A stretch of DNA of 64,000 bases from Streptomyces katrae (lineage in GTDB: Bacteria > Actinomycetota > Actinomycetes > Streptomycetales > Streptomycetaceae). This document shows positions 42,715 to 53,389 of this stretch, one piece after another. Position numbers and translations under genes: made by a program. The notes below the pieces were generated by a model. The model was not told where the DNA came from. It ran no database searches and was given only the letters and a program-made list of their open reading frames with translations. Position 1 is the first letter of the stretch, and the number at the start of each line of letters is the position of its first letter. The stretch is from NCBI RefSeq assembly GCF_000717655.1, contig NZ_JNZY01000009.1:124001-188000 (forward strand), written 5' to 3'.

Positions 42715-45177
42715 CTACGTGCTCGACGGGCTGCCGACCGGGCCCGTCGTGGGCGGCGGCGTGGTCGGGGGTGCCTGGGTCGTCGGGTCCGTGGACGGCG
42801 TCGGCTTCGGGTCCGGGCTCGGCGGAGTCGAGGGCGAAGTCGGGTTCGTCGTCGACGGCGTACGGGACGGGGGCGTCGGCCCCGTGGACGGCTTGCGTGA
42901 CGGAGTGCGGGACGACTGGTTGGGGTCCGGGCTGAGGCCCGGTTGGGGAGCGGCCGGATCCGAGGCATCCGGATCCGTCGTCCCCGGATCCGGTGCAGGA
43001 TCGTTCCCGCCCGTCCCCGGCACGCCCGCACCGCCCGTCGTCCCCGCCGTCGGCGTCGACGACACCGCCGGGCCGACCCCGCCCGCCGGGGTCCCGGGGT
43101 CCGAGCCCGTCATCGCCATGCTCACCACCGTGCCCAGCACCACCACCGTCAGCGCTCCCGCTGCCGCCAGCAGCACCGGCTTCCGGCGCTGCTGCGCAGC
43201 CCGCACCGGCGCGGACACGGCCGGTGCGGCCACCGCCGCCGCCGGCTTCGGGTCGAGGGGGAAGGCCTCCTCGAACACCTCCGACAGCGTCGTCGGCGCC
43301 GCCGCCCGCCCGATCACCGGCACGACCGGGGTCACCGCGGTCACCGGGGTCACCGGGGTCACCGGGGTCACCGCAGCAACGGGAGCTGCCGACGCCGTCT
43401 TCGGCACCGCCGGGACCGCCGTCGTCACCGCCTCGGACGCCGCTGCCGGCGGCTCCAGCCGCAGCGGCGGCGACACCTCCACGCCCGCCTTCTCGCGGTC
43501 CGTGACCAGCGCGAGCGCCCGCCGCCCGGCCACCGTGCCCCGCTTGTCGGCGAGCGCACCCTTCAGGCCGATGGACGCCTCCAGCTCGGCCCGCGCCCGG
43601 TCCAACCGCCCCTCGCACAGGGCGAGCACGCCGAGCTCGTGGTGGAAGTACGCCTGCTCCGCGACCTCGCCCGCCTTCCGCGCGGCCTCGGCCCCGGAGC
43701 GCAGCACCCGCTCCCACGCCTCCCAGTGCCGCGAGGCCGCGAACGCCGGGGCCGCGGTCCGGGCCAGCAGTACGGCGGCCACCACATCGGCGCCGGCCAG
43801 TGCCGCCAGCACCGCGTCGGCCTCCGAGGCGACCCGCTCCGGGGTCACCGAGGCGTGTCCGGTCCACCAGGCGTAGTGGCGGGCGGCAGTACGGGCCTCC
43901 TCCGCCTCGGTGTCCCCGAACCCGGCCTCCTCCAGCTGCCGCGCGACCCCGGCGGCCAGCCGGTAGCGCGTGCCGACCGGGGTGAGCAGTCCGCAGCCCA
44001 GGAGTTCCGCGACCGCCGCGTCGGCATGGGTGTCCCCCACGAGCGCCGGCAGGTGGGCGTGGTGCGGCATCTCCCCGCCCAGCGCGCACGCGATCCGCAG
44101 CGCTGCCCGGGCCGACTCGCTGACCCGGGAGGCGAGCAGTCCGGCGGGGGCCGCGCCCTCGGCCAGCGTCGGCAGCGCCACGAACGCGGCGTCGCGCGGC
44201 CGCTCCTCGAAGACGCCGGGCTCATCGTCGTCGTCCTCGGCGCAGGACAGGTTGCGCTCGTCGCGCTGGCGCAGCAGTGCCGCGGCCTGGACGAAGCGCA
44301 GCGGCAGCCCCTCGGACGCGAACCGCAGGTCTCCCGCCCAGGCGGTCTCCTCCTCGGTCAGCGGCCGTCCTGTGCCCGCCTCGAGCAGCTCGATGCAGTC
44401 GGCATGGCCGAGGCCGCCGAGGAAGACCTCCTCCAGGTGCGAGTCGTCGGAGGGGGCGCGGGTGTCGGGGGTGGCGGCCAGCAGGTAGGCGCACTCGGGC
44501 GTGGCACGCAGCAGCTCGTCGAGGGCGGTGCCGCCCATCTCCAGGTCGTCGAGGAGCACGATGGCGCCGATGTCCCGTACGCGGGCCAGGAGTTGGGCCC
44601 GTTCGGGCCGCTCCGCCGAGGCCTCGTACACGGCGGCGTACAGCGCGTGCAGCAGCTCGCCCGGCTGCTGGTGCCCGTAACCGCTGAGCCGTACGACGCC
44701 GTCGGGCGCCAGGCCCGTGCAGTCCGCGGCGACCGCGTCGAGCAGGGCGCTGCGGCCGGATCCGGCGGGTCCGGTCAGCCGCACGGAGCGGCCGCGGCCC
44801 AGCAGCCGTACGAGCCGCTCCCGTTCCTCCTCGCGCGCGAGCAGCGGCGGGGCGGGGGCGGCGGGTCCGGGCAGGACGGGCGGCCGTGCGGCGGCGTCCC
44901 GGGCGCTGCGGTCGGCGGCGTCGCGCTTGGCGGGGGCGGCGGCGCCGGTGCCGGGGCGGCGCGGCTCGATCTCGCTGCCGTCGACGGGGTTCACGGTCAG
45001 CGTGAAGTCCCCGGCGGTGAGGGTGACGATCCGCGCGACGGGGGTGGGGGCGGGAGCGGAGGCGGGGGCGGAGGCGGAGGCCGCCGGCCCGGCTGCCTGT
45101 TCGGATGCCGCCGCGGGAGGCACGGACGCCGCCGTGGGCTGCTCCACCGGTTCGGCCTGCCCCTGTGTGCGGTCCAT
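42715..45177 (-). CDS. membrane-anchored STAND-like ATPase with Arg P-loop
   Basis: 820 aa. An Ala/Pro-rich N-terminus, an FHA-unlike beta stretch (ARIVTLTAGDFTLTVNPVDG), then an ATPase region: P-loop GPAGSGRS at residues 136-143, where Arg replaces the usual Lys, and Walker B-like AIVLLDDLEM. Helical repeats with TPR-like periodicity occupy about 370-560. A Pro/Val/Thr repeat (PVTPVTPVTAVTPV) precedes a basic stretch and one transmembrane helix (VLLAAAGALTVVVLGTVVSMA). The last 125 residues are a Pro/Ser/Thr/Asp extracellular tail. The ATG start has GGGGGA upstream. It resembles NB-ARC/STAND regulators but is membrane-linked. The STAS gene lies 192 bp upstream on the same strand. Function unknown. 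Confidence 0.83.
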   Translation of the reverse strand: MDRTQGQAEPVEQPTAASVPPAAASEQAAGPAASASAPASAPAPTPVARIVTLTAGDFTLTVNPVDGSEIEPRRPGTGAAAPAKRDAADRSARDAAARPPVLPGPAAPAPPLLAREEERERLVRLLGRGRSVRLTGPAGSGRSALLDAVAADCTGLAPDGVVRLSGYGHQQPGELLHALYAAVYEASAERPERAQLLARVRDIGAIVLLDDLEMGGTALDELLRATPECAYLLAATPDTRAPSDDSHLEEVFLGGLGHADCIELLEAGTGRPLTEEETAWAGDLRFASEGLPLRFVQAAALLRQRDERNLSCAEDDDDEPGVFEERPRDAAFVALPTLAEGAAPAGLLASRVSESARAALRIACALGGEMPHHAHLPALVGDTHADAAVAELLGCGLLTPVGTRYRLAAGVARQLEEAGFGDTEAEEARTAARHYAWWTGHASVTPERVASEADAVLAALAGADVVAAVLLARTAAPAFAASRHWEAWERVLRSGAEAARKAGEVAEQAYFHHELGVLALCEGRLDRARAELEASIGLKGALADKRGTVAGRRALALVTDREKAGVEVSPPLRLEPPAAASEAVTTAVPAVPKTASAAPVAAVTPVTPVTPVTAVTPVVPVIGRAAAPTTLSEVFEEAFPLDPKPAAAVAAPAVSAPVRAAQQRRKPVLLAAAGALTVVVLGTVVSMAMTGSDPGTPAGGVGPAVSSTPTAGTTGGAGVPGTGGNDPAPDPGTTDPDASDPAAPQPGLSPDPNQSSRTPSRKPSTGPTPPSRTPSTTNPTSPSTPPSPDPKPTPSTDPTTQAPPTTPPPTTGPVGSPSST

Positions 45178-45369
45178 GACCTGGTCCCCCGATCGCGCTC
45201 TGCGCCGTAGCCGTCGTGTCGTACCGTCCGGCCTTCGCACATTCCGCTGTCGCTACGGGTCCGGTTTCCGCCCGAACCCTAGACGGTGCCCGGTCGTACG
45301 GGGAACCGCAGGGGTGCCTTCACCACCGGACCGTTACGTTTCCGCAGGAAGCGTGAGCGGCCGGCCGCG

Positions 45370-45693
45370 TCAGACCCGCGGGAGGGATTCCGCTTCCAGG
45401 CCGCCCTCGATCGCGAGGATGCGGTGCAGCCGGGTGGCGACGAGGAGCCGCTGCATCTGCGGCGGCACCCCGCGCAGGACGAGGCGGCGGCCGGTCCGGC
45501 CGGCCCGCCGGTGGGCTCCCATGATCACGCCGAGCCCGGTCGCGTCCCAGGAGTCGAGCCCGGTGAGGTCGAGCACGAGATCGCCGTGGCCGTCGTCGAG
45601 GGCAGTGTGCAGGGCCGTACGGGCGTCCGCCGCGCTGCGCACGTCGAGGCGGCCCCCGACAGCGAGTTCGGCGTGGTCGCCCCTGATGTGCAT
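45370..45693 (-). CDS. STAS-domain anti-anti-sigma-factor-like protein
   Basis: 107 aa. The STAS fold starts MHIRGDHAELAVGGRLDV and has ALDDGHGDLVLDLTGLDSWD, then ATGLGVIMGAHR and GRRLVLRGVPPQMQRLLVATRL. The phosphorylation position of SpoIIAA-like proteins (Ser in DSSGLG) is Thr here (DATGLG), which could still be phosphorylated. The ATG at 45693 has GGGAGC about 6 nt upstream. No anti-sigma kinase gene is adjacent; the neighbours are an ATPase and a dehydrogenase. A BldG-like regulatory role is possible. Confidence 0.86.
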   Translation of the reverse strand: MHIRGDHAELAVGGRLDVRSAADARTALHTALDDGHGDLVLDLTGLDSWDATGLGVIMGAHRRAGRTGRRLVLRGVPPQMQRLLVATRLHRILAIEGGLEAESLPRV

Positions 45694-45880
45694 ATGCGCT
45701 CCCGGCAGTCCTGGGTACGTAGGAATCCGACTGGTCCGTGGTCGGCAACTCTCACTGCAACTGACTGCCGTGCGGGCAGGGAAGTTGCCGACCGTGAGCG
45801 AACCGATACCTAATTCACCCGTGCGGGTGCAGATATTCGAACTGGCGCCCAAGAACTCGGCGCCCGGACGGCTCGGCGGC

Positions 45881-46729
45881 TCAGTGCTTGTAGAAGCCCT
45901 GCCCGCTCTTGCGCCCGATGTCACCGGCGTCCACCATGCGGCGCATCAGCTCCGGCGGTGCGAACTTCTCGTCCTGGGACTCGGTGTAGATGTTGCTGGT
46001 GGCGTGCAGCAGGATGTCGACCCCGGTGAGGTCGGCGGTGGCGAGCGGCCCCATGGCGTGGCCGAAGCCCAGCTTGCAGGCGATGTCGATGTCCTCGGCG
46101 GAGGCCACGCCCGATTCGTACAGCTTCGCGGCTTCCACGACCAGGGCGGAGATCAGACGGGTCGTCACGAAACCGGCGACGTCGCGGTTGACGACGATGC
46201 AGGTCTTGCCGACGGACTCGGCGAACGCCCGCGTGGCGGCGAGGGTCTCGTCGCTCGTCTTGTAGCCGCGGACGAGCTCGCAGAGCTGCATCATCGGGAC
46301 GGGCGAGAAGAAGTGCGCGCCGACGACCCGCTCCGGACGCTCCGTCACGGCCGCGATCTTGGTGATCGGGATGGCGGAGGTGTTGGACGCGAGGATCGCG
46401 TCGTCCCGTACGAGCTTGTCGAGCGTGCGGAAGATCTCGTGCTTGACCTCGAGCTTCTCGAAGACGGCCTCGACGACGATGTCGACGTCGGCGACGGCGT
46501 CGAGGTCGGTGGTCGTCGTGATGCGGGCGAGCGCGGCCTCGGCGTCCTCGGCCGTCATCTTGCCCTTGGAGACGAACTTGTCGTACGAGGCCTTGATCCC
46601 GTCGGTACCGCGGGTCAGCGCGGCATCGGTGACATCACGCAGTACGACGTCCCACCCCGCCTGAGCGGAGACCTGAGCAATTCCGGAACCCATCAGCCCG
46701 GCACCGATGACGGCGAGCTTCCCAGCCAC
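45881..46729 (-). CDS. 3-hydroxybutyryl-CoA dehydrogenase
   Basis: 282 aa. NAD(P)-dependent oxidation of 3-hydroxyacyl-CoA or the reverse. Rossmann motif VIGAGLMGSGIAQ; VVEAVFEKLEVKHEIF, SNTSAIPITKIA, GAHFFSPVPMMQLCELV with the catalytic His, and GHAMGPLATADLTGVD. GTG 46729 has GGGG about 6 nt upstream and matches the usual N-terminus; TTG 46750 would add seven residues. It is followed by the STAS gene. It could work with the thiolase at 27-28 kb in butyryl-CoA formation or breakdown. Confidence 0.93.
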   Translation of the reverse strand: MAGKLAVIGAGLMGSGIAQVSAQAGWDVVLRDVTDAALTRGTDGIKASYDKFVSKGKMTAEDAEAALARITTTTDLDAVADVDIVVEAVFEKLEVKHEIFRTLDKLVRDDAILASNTSAIPITKIAAVTERPERVVGAHFFSPVPMMQLCELVRGYKTSDETLAATRAFAESVGKTCIVVNRDVAGFVTTRLISALVVEAAKLYESGVASAEDIDIACKLGFGHAMGPLATADLTGVDILLHATSNIYTESQDEKFAPPELMRRMVDAGDIGRKSGQGFYKH

Positions 46730-46886
46730 TGCACACCCCACGTTCTTCAATTCGGCCCAGCTTCGTAGCCTCTCCGGCGGAGACTAGCGCTCGCGCGGGG
46801 TCGTGTGACCGCGAAGTAACACGCGTCACGTCTCAACTGACGGACATCACACCGTCTGGCCGAGAACCCGTGCACGGCCCCACAGT

Positions 46887-47426
46887 TCACGCGTCGCCGG
46901 CCGCGAAGCGGCGGGCCAGCCCGCGCAGCCGCTCCAGTTCCTGCCGCGCGGCGGGCAGATGGCCCAGCTCGACGGCCATGGCGCCGCGGCCCGCCAGGTA
47001 GTGGGCGTCCGCCCGGGCGGACGCATCCACGCCCGCCCGCGCGCAGACCTCCCTCTGCTGGTAGCGGAGCATCGAAAGGAGGAAGCCGGCCTCCGGGACG
47101 TCCAGCTCCCGCGGGGCCTCCGCGCGCACCAGGTCCTTCGCGTAGTCCCAGACCAGTGCATCGTGCTCGGCGGCGCCCGGTTCCCCCGGATGGTGCGGGT
47201 GACCGGCCCAGTCGTCGGCGTGGTCGCGCAGGTCGCGGAGGCGGTCGAACGCCTCGCCCACGGCCCCGGCGGCCGCCGCCGCGCGCCCGGACCCGGCGTA
47301 CCCGGCCAATTCACGGCGGGTGTCCGGGTCGTCCGGGTAGCGGGTGGCGAGGAACCCCGCCAGGAGGTCGATCTGCTGGAGCGCCTCGGCCCGCAGCCGG
47401 ATCCCGTACAGATCGGCCAATTCCAC
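46887..47426 (-). CDS. hypothetical protein
   Basis: 179 aa, not recognised. Largely helical and acidic: RLRAEALQQIDLLAGFLATR, then DWAGHPHHPGEPGAAEHDAL with several His, then MLRYQQREVCARAGVDASAR and HLPAARQELERLRGLARRF. The start is GTG 47426 with GGGAGC close upstream; TTG 47420 is possible. No signal peptide or membrane segment. It is divergent from the cobalamin adenosyltransferase gene, 109 bp away. Confidence 0.72.
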   Translation of the reverse strand: MELADLYGIRLRAEALQQIDLLAGFLATRYPDDPDTRRELAGYAGSGRAAAAAGAVGEAFDRLRDLRDHADDWAGHPHHPGEPGAAEHDALVWDYAKDLVRAEAPRELDVPEAGFLLSMLRYQQREVCARAGVDASARADAHYLAGRGAMAVELGHLPAARQELERLRGLARRFAAGDA

Positions 47427-47535
47427 TGCTCCCGGTGTCCCGTGCGGCCCCTGCGCCGCGGCTCCGCAGGACAGTACGCCGGGCAGCGGCGCTCTCGCCC
47501 GGAATTTCCCCGGCGGGCCCGTCTACGCTGACCGC

Positions 47536-48108
47536 ATGGTGAACCTCACGCGCATCTACACCCGTACCGGCGACAAGGGCACGACCGCCCTCGGCGACAT
47601 GAGCCGTACGGCCAAGACCGACCTGCGGATCTCCGCCTACGCCGACGCCAACGAGGCCAACGCCGCCATCGGCACGGCGATCGCGCTCGGCAGTCTGCCG
47701 GCGGATGTCGCGAAGGTCCTGGTACGGGTGCAGAACGACCTGTTCGACGTCGGCGCCGACCTGTGCACCCCGGTCGTCGAGAACCCCGAGTACCCGCCGC
47801 TGCGCGTCGAGCAGTTCTACATCGACAAGCTCGAGGCGGACTGCGACCACTTCAACGAGCAGCTGGAGAAGCTCCGCAGCTTCATCCTCCCCGGCGGCAC
47901 CCCCGGCGCGGCCCTCCTGCACCAGGCCTGCACCGTCGTCCGCCGCGCCGAGCGCTCCACCTGGGCGGCCCTGGAAGTGCACGGCGAGGTGATGAACCCG
48001 CTGACCGCGACCTACCTGAACCGCCTCTCCGACCTCCTCTTCATCCTGGCCCGTACGGCCAACAAGGAGGTCGGCGACGTCCTCTGGGTCCCGGGCGGCG
48101 AGCGCTAG
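47536..48108 (+). CDS. corrinoid (cob(I)alamin) adenosyltransferase, PduO type
   Basis: 190 aa. Adds the adenosyl group to cob(I)alamin to make coenzyme B12, needed by IcmA and methylmalonyl-CoA mutase. N-terminal ATP loop RIYTRTGDKGTTALGD, RISAYADANEANAAIG, and the C-terminal RRAERSTWAALEVHGEV then TYLNRLSDLLFILAR, all diagnostic of the PduO/MMAB fold. A TACGCT hexamer lies about 7 bp before the ATG, so the transcript may be leaderless. It is convergent with the membrane-protein gene, overlapping by 4 bp. It supports the B12 theme of the window. Confidence 0.93.
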   Translation: MVNLTRIYTRTGDKGTTALGDMSRTAKTDLRISAYADANEANAAIGTAIALGSLPADVAKVLVRVQNDLFDVGADLCTPVVENPEYPPLRVEQFYIDKLEADCDHFNEQLEKLRSFILPGGTPGAALLHQACTVVRRAERSTWAALEVHGEVMNPLTATYLNRLSDLLFILARTANKEVGDVLWVPGGER

Positions 48109-48674
48109 CGCCTGACCTCCAAGGGCTCCTCCTGCGGCTCCCCCGCCGGGGCCTTGCGCGGCCACAGCGTGTACGCCGCGGCGATCACGGCCTGGATGCC
48201 GAGGACCCGCAGGGCGGCGTACTGCCAGCTCTGCAGGCTGCCGGTGTCGGCCGCGTCGCCCACGTACCAGATCGCGGCCTGCAGCAGCCCGAGCGCGACG
48301 GCCGCGCCCGCCAGGGTGCGGGTCCACAGCTTCCACTCGTGGACCGCCCTGGCCTTGCCGTACTTCGGGCCGGGCGGCTTCGGCCCCCCGCCGAAGCGGT
48401 ACGCCGCGTGCCGGTCGAGCCACTTGACCGTGTAGTGGCCGTAGCCGACGGTGTAGCCGATGTACAGCGCGGCCAGGCCGTGCGTCCAGCTCGGCTCGCC
48501 GCCGTTCTTCAGGTCCAGGGTGGTGACCACCAGCAGGACCAGCTCCAGCAACGGCTCGCACAACAGCACGGCCGCCCCCAGCCTCGGCATCTTCGCGAGG
48601 TAGCGCAGCGCCAGCCCGCCGGCCAGCAGCACCCAGAAGCCGGCCTCGCAGGCGATGATCAGGGCGACGAGCAC
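48105..48674 (-). CDS. integral membrane protein, unknown
   Basis: 189 aa with about five hydrophobic helices: VLVALIIACEAGFWVLLAGG, MPRLGAAVLLCEPLLELVLLVV, HGLAALYIGYTVGYGHY, TLAGAAVALGLLQAAIWYV and LGIQAVIAAAYTLW. A basic cytoplasmic loop has WLDRHAAYRFGGGPKPPGPKY. The GTG at 48674 has GGAGAGGAG upstream. No family recognised with confidence. Confidence 0.78.
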   Translation of the reverse strand: MLVALIIACEAGFWVLLAGGLALRYLAKMPRLGAAVLLCEPLLELVLLVVTTLDLKNGGEPSWTHGLAALYIGYTVGYGHYTVKWLDRHAAYRFGGGPKPPGPKYGKARAVHEWKLWTRTLAGAAVALGLLQAAIWYVGDAADTGSLQSWQYAALRVLGIQAVIAAAYTLWPRKAPAGEPQEEPLEVRR

Positions 48675-48864
48675 GGGGATCTCCTCTCCGTTCCGGTCGG
48701 CACGTCCGAGGCGACGACCACTGCGTCCAGGCTCCCGTCCGATCCGCGCCCCTTCGTCGTCGCCGGTGACGAACCCCGACTGCATCGTTCGGTGTAGTGG
48801 CGCGCCACCCGGCCTCCGCCCCGGCGGCGACGCCCGGCGCTCCCCCACCCTGTTGGATGGGACC

Positions 48865-50082
48865 GTGACCCCGACCATCACCGCCACGGCGCCCGCCAGC
48901 GCCTTCCGCCCCCACCGCGACGACGTCCTCCTCGCGGTGCTCAGCGTGCTCGCGGGCCTGCTGCTCTGGTCGCTCGGCATCTACAGCACCAACAACCGGC
49001 ACTTCTTCCCCGCCTGGGCGGCCCTGGTCCCGCTCCTCGTGCTCGGCCCGATGGAGCTGCTGCGCCGCACCGCGCCCCGCGTCAGTCTGACCGTCGGAAC
49101 CCTCGGGGTGGTCGCCGACCAGTTCACCGTGGGGAACCTCGGCACCGTCCTGATCTTCACGGACCTGATGTACGCGGCCGTCGTCTACGGCAAGCCCGCC
49201 ATGGCCCGGCGGCTCCCGGTCTCCACCGGCCTGATCACCATCGCCGTCACCGTCGCCTCCGTGGCCTGGCTGCGCACCCCGCAGGCCCTGATGATCGGCG
49301 TGATCACCGGCATCGTGAGCTTCGGCCCGGCCCTGACCGGCGCCACCTTGCGCAACCACCGCGAGGCCGCCGAGGCCGCCCGGCTGCGCGCCGAGCAGAC
49401 CGCACTGCTGGCCGAGATGGACCGCAGCCAGGCCGTCGTCGCCGAGCGCGCCCGGATGGCCCGCGAGCTGCACGACATGGTGGCCAACCACCTGTCCGCC
49501 ATCGCCATCCACTCCACCGCCGCGCTCTCCATCGACTCGCCCGCGACGAGCCGGGAGGCCCTCGGGGTGATCCGCGAGAACAGCGTGCAGGGGCTGGCCG
49601 AGATGCGCCGGCTGATCGGGCTGCTGCGGGACGCCGGCGCGGAGCAGGAGGCGGCCGCCACGCCCTCCCTGGACGGGCTCGACGCCCTGCTGGCACAGGC
49701 CCGTGTCAACGGCGCCGCGAGCGGGCTGGACTTCGTGCTCCAGGGCGGCCGGCCGCCCGGGGAGCCGCTGCCGGCCCCCGTGGAGCTGGCGGCGTACCGG
49801 ATCGTCCAGGAGTCGCTGACGAACGCCCTCAAGCACGCCGCCCCGGGCACGGTCCGGGTCCGCGTGAGCCGCGACGGCGCGGCCGGGGGGCTGCTGACCG
49901 TACAAGTGGACTCCCCGTACGGGGACCGCCCGGGCCCCCGCGCGCCCGGCTCGGGAGCCGGGCTGACCGGCATGCGGGAGCGCACTGAACTGCTGGGCGG
50001 GGAGTTCACGGCGGGCCGGGACGGATCGGTGTGGGTGGTGCGGGCGGATCTGCCCGCGGACGAGAAGGCGGTGGCGGAATGA
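48865..50082 (+). CDS. sensor histidine kinase (HisKA_3 type)
   Basis: 405 aa. About five N-terminal helices (VLLAVLSVLAGLLLWSLGIY, FFPAWAALVPLLVLGP and others) form a membrane sensor without an obvious extracellular domain. The H-box MARELHDMVANHLSAIAIHS holds His203, and the ATPase has AYRIVQESLTNALKHA (N-box) and GAGLTGMRERTELLGGEF. The GTG start is preceded by GGATGGGA. The response regulator overlaps as ATGA, so the pair is coupled. Signal unknown. Confidence 0.92.
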   Translation: MTPTITATAPASAFRPHRDDVLLAVLSVLAGLLLWSLGIYSTNNRHFFPAWAALVPLLVLGPMELLRRTAPRVSLTVGTLGVVADQFTVGNLGTVLIFTDLMYAAVVYGKPAMARRLPVSTGLITIAVTVASVAWLRTPQALMIGVITGIVSFGPALTGATLRNHREAAEAARLRAEQTALLAEMDRSQAVVAERARMARELHDMVANHLSAIAIHSTAALSIDSPATSREALGVIRENSVQGLAEMRRLIGLLRDAGAEQEAAATPSLDGLDALLAQARVNGAASGLDFVLQGGRPPGEPLPAPVELAAYRIVQESLTNALKHAAPGTVRVRVSRDGAAGGLLTVQVDSPYGDRPGPRAPGSGAGLTGMRERTELLGGEFTAGRDGSVWVVRADLPADEKAVAE

Positions 50083-50732
50083 GCATCCGGGTCGTGGTGG
50101 CCGAGGACCAGAGCGCGGTAAGGGCGGGCCTGGTGCTGATCCTGCGCAGCGCGGGCGACATCGAGGTCGCGGGCGAGGCGGCGGACGGGGAGGAGGCGGT
50201 GCGCCTGGCGCGGGAGCTGCGGCCGGATCTCGTCCTCATGGACGTGCAGATGCCGCGGCTCGACGGGGTGTCGGCGACCCGCCAGGTGGTCGCGGAGGGG
50301 CTGGCCGACGTCCTGGTGCTGACCACCTTCGACCTGGACGAGTACGTGTTCGGCGCGCTGCGAGCGGGGGCCGCGGGCTTCCTGCTGAAGAACGCGGACG
50401 CGGCGGAGCTGATCGAGGCGGTACGGACGGTCGCGCGCGGGGAGGGTCTGATCGCTCCCGCGGTGACCCGGCGGCTGATCGCCGAGTTCGCCGCTCCGCG
50501 GCCGGTGAAGGCTCCCGTGGCTCCGGAGACGGCCGCGGCGGTGGCCTCGCTGACGCGGCGTGAGCGAGAGGTGCTCGGCTGTCTGGGCGAGGGGCTGTCG
50601 AACGCGGAGATCGCGCTGCGGCTGGAGATGGCGGAGGCGACGGTGAAGACGCACGTCAGCAGGCTGCTGGGGAAGCTCGAGCTGCGCAGCCGGGTCCAGG
50701 CGGCCGTACTGGCCCAGGAGTTGGGCCTCTAG
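50079..50732 (+). CDS. NarL/LuxR-family response regulator
   Basis: 217 aa. Receiver domain: MSIRVVVAEDQSAVRAGLVL, phosphoacceptor Asp55 in LVLMDVQMPRLDG, VLTTFDLDEYVF, and Lys in GFLLKNADAAEL. C-terminal LuxR-type HTH: LTRREREVLGCLGEGLSNAE then TVKTHVSRLLGKL. The ATG overlaps the kinase stop. The chitinase gene lies 168 bp downstream with its own DasR-like promoter, so this pair is not necessarily its regulator. Confidence 0.94.
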   Translation: MSIRVVVAEDQSAVRAGLVLILRSAGDIEVAGEAADGEEAVRLARELRPDLVLMDVQMPRLDGVSATRQVVAEGLADVLVLTTFDLDEYVFGALRAGAAGFLLKNADAAELIEAVRTVARGEGLIAPAVTRRLIAEFAAPRPVKAPVAPETAAAVASLTRREREVLGCLGEGLSNAEIALRLEMAEATVKTHVSRLLGKLELRSRVQAAVLAQELGL

Positions 50733-50748
50733 CGGACTCCTGGAGGGA

Positions 50749-50790
50749 AGGTCTGGACCTCTTGACGGTTGGTCCAGACCTTTCTACGCT
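50749..50790 (+). promoter_or_regulatory. chitinase promoter with two DasR/chitinase-type boxes
   Basis: -35 TTGACG (50762-50767), 17-bp spacer, -10 TACGCT (50785-50790). Two boxes flank the -35: AGGTCTGGACCT (50749-50760) and TGGTCCAGACCT (50770-50781). One is the reverse complement of the other at 11 of 12 positions, 21 bp apart (two helix turns). They match the known dre/chitinase repeat TGGTCTAGACCA with small changes, so GlcNAc-responsive DasR control is likely. Confidence 0.82.
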
Positions 50791-50900
50791 CGCGGCAACT
50801 GTGGTGAGCGTGCCATGACAAGCGTGCTCACGGGCGGCGCAGGTCCCATCCCCAGTCCCGGTCGGCCCCACGACCGCGACGGACCTACGGAGGAGCACCC

Positions 50901-52745
<1,845 letters not shown>

Positions 52746-52752
52746 CACGAAC

Positions 52753-52794
52753 GAAGCCGGGGAGACGGGGTCCGCCCCCCGTCTCCCCGGCTTC
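52753..52794. terminator. chitinase/DUF2550 bidirectional terminator
   Basis: 18-bp perfect arms starting GAAGCCGGGGAGACGGGG, with a 6-nt loop, lying between convergent genes. Confidence 0.88.
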
Positions 52795-52812
52795 TTCATG
52801 TCAAGCAGGAAC

Positions 52813-53265
52813 TCAGGCCACGTTCACCCTCTGCCCGGGAGGCGCAGCCTCCAGCCAGGCCAGGAAACCGGTCAGTGCGTCCTCGCTCATCGCGAGCTCC
52901 AGGCGGGTCCCGCGGTGGACACACCCGAGCACGACGGCGTCGGACAGCAGCGCCAGCTCCTCCTCGCCCTCGGGGGCGCGGCGGGCGACCACCTCGATGG
53001 AGGAGCGCTCCAGCAGCCGGCGCGGCCGCGGGGAGTACGAGAAGACGCGGAACCACTCGATGCGGTCACCGCTGTAGCGGGCGACCCCGTACACCCAGCC
53101 CTTGCCGGAGATGTCGGGTTCCTCGGACACGCCCCAGCGCAGGCTGCAGTCGAAGGTGCCGCCGGAACGCTGGATGAGCCTGCGGCGCAGTCCGAAGACA
53201 AACAGCCCGATCACCACCAGGGCTACGACCAGGCCGCTCACAAGCAGAGCGAGGAGCATCTTCAC
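52813..53265 (-). CDS. DUF2550 membrane protein
   Basis: 150 aa. One N-terminal helix (LLALLVSGLVVALVVIGLFVF) is followed by a soluble domain with GGTFDCSLRWGVSEEPDI, VYGVARYSGDRIEWFRVFSYSP and ALLSDAVVLGCVHRGTRL, the DUF2550 pattern found next to atpC in actinobacteria. The GTG at 53265 or ATG 53259 is preceded by GAGGAGG. It is downstream of the atp operon terminator, so probably separately transcribed. Function unknown. Confidence 0.88.
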   Translation of the reverse strand: MKMLLALLVSGLVVALVVIGLFVFGLRRRLIQRSGGTFDCSLRWGVSEEPDISGKGWVYGVARYSGDRIEWFRVFSYSPRPRRLLERSSIEVVARRAPEGEEELALLSDAVVLGCVHRGTRLELAMSEDALTGFLAWLEAAPPGQRVNVA

Positions 53266-53316
53266 CGACCTCCTCGCTCATCGAATCCCGCACCAACGAA
53301 AAACGGACGTACATCG

Positions 53317-53366
53317 CCTCAGCCGCGACCCGGTCTGGAAAATTCCAGCACGGACCGCGGCTGAGG
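53317..53366. terminator. atp operon terminator
   Basis: Outer arms CCTCAGCCGCG and CGCGGCTGAGG with an inner CTGGAA/TTCCAG stem (53335-53348), just after the atpC stop on the minus strand. Confidence 0.8.
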
Positions 53367-53389
53367 TCGCACACTCTGCGGAACGGGGC

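Noticed and set aside
43330..43377. Short tandem repeat of GGTCACCG-type units
   Set aside because: It encodes the Pro-Val-Thr linker of the ATPase; no independent function is evident.
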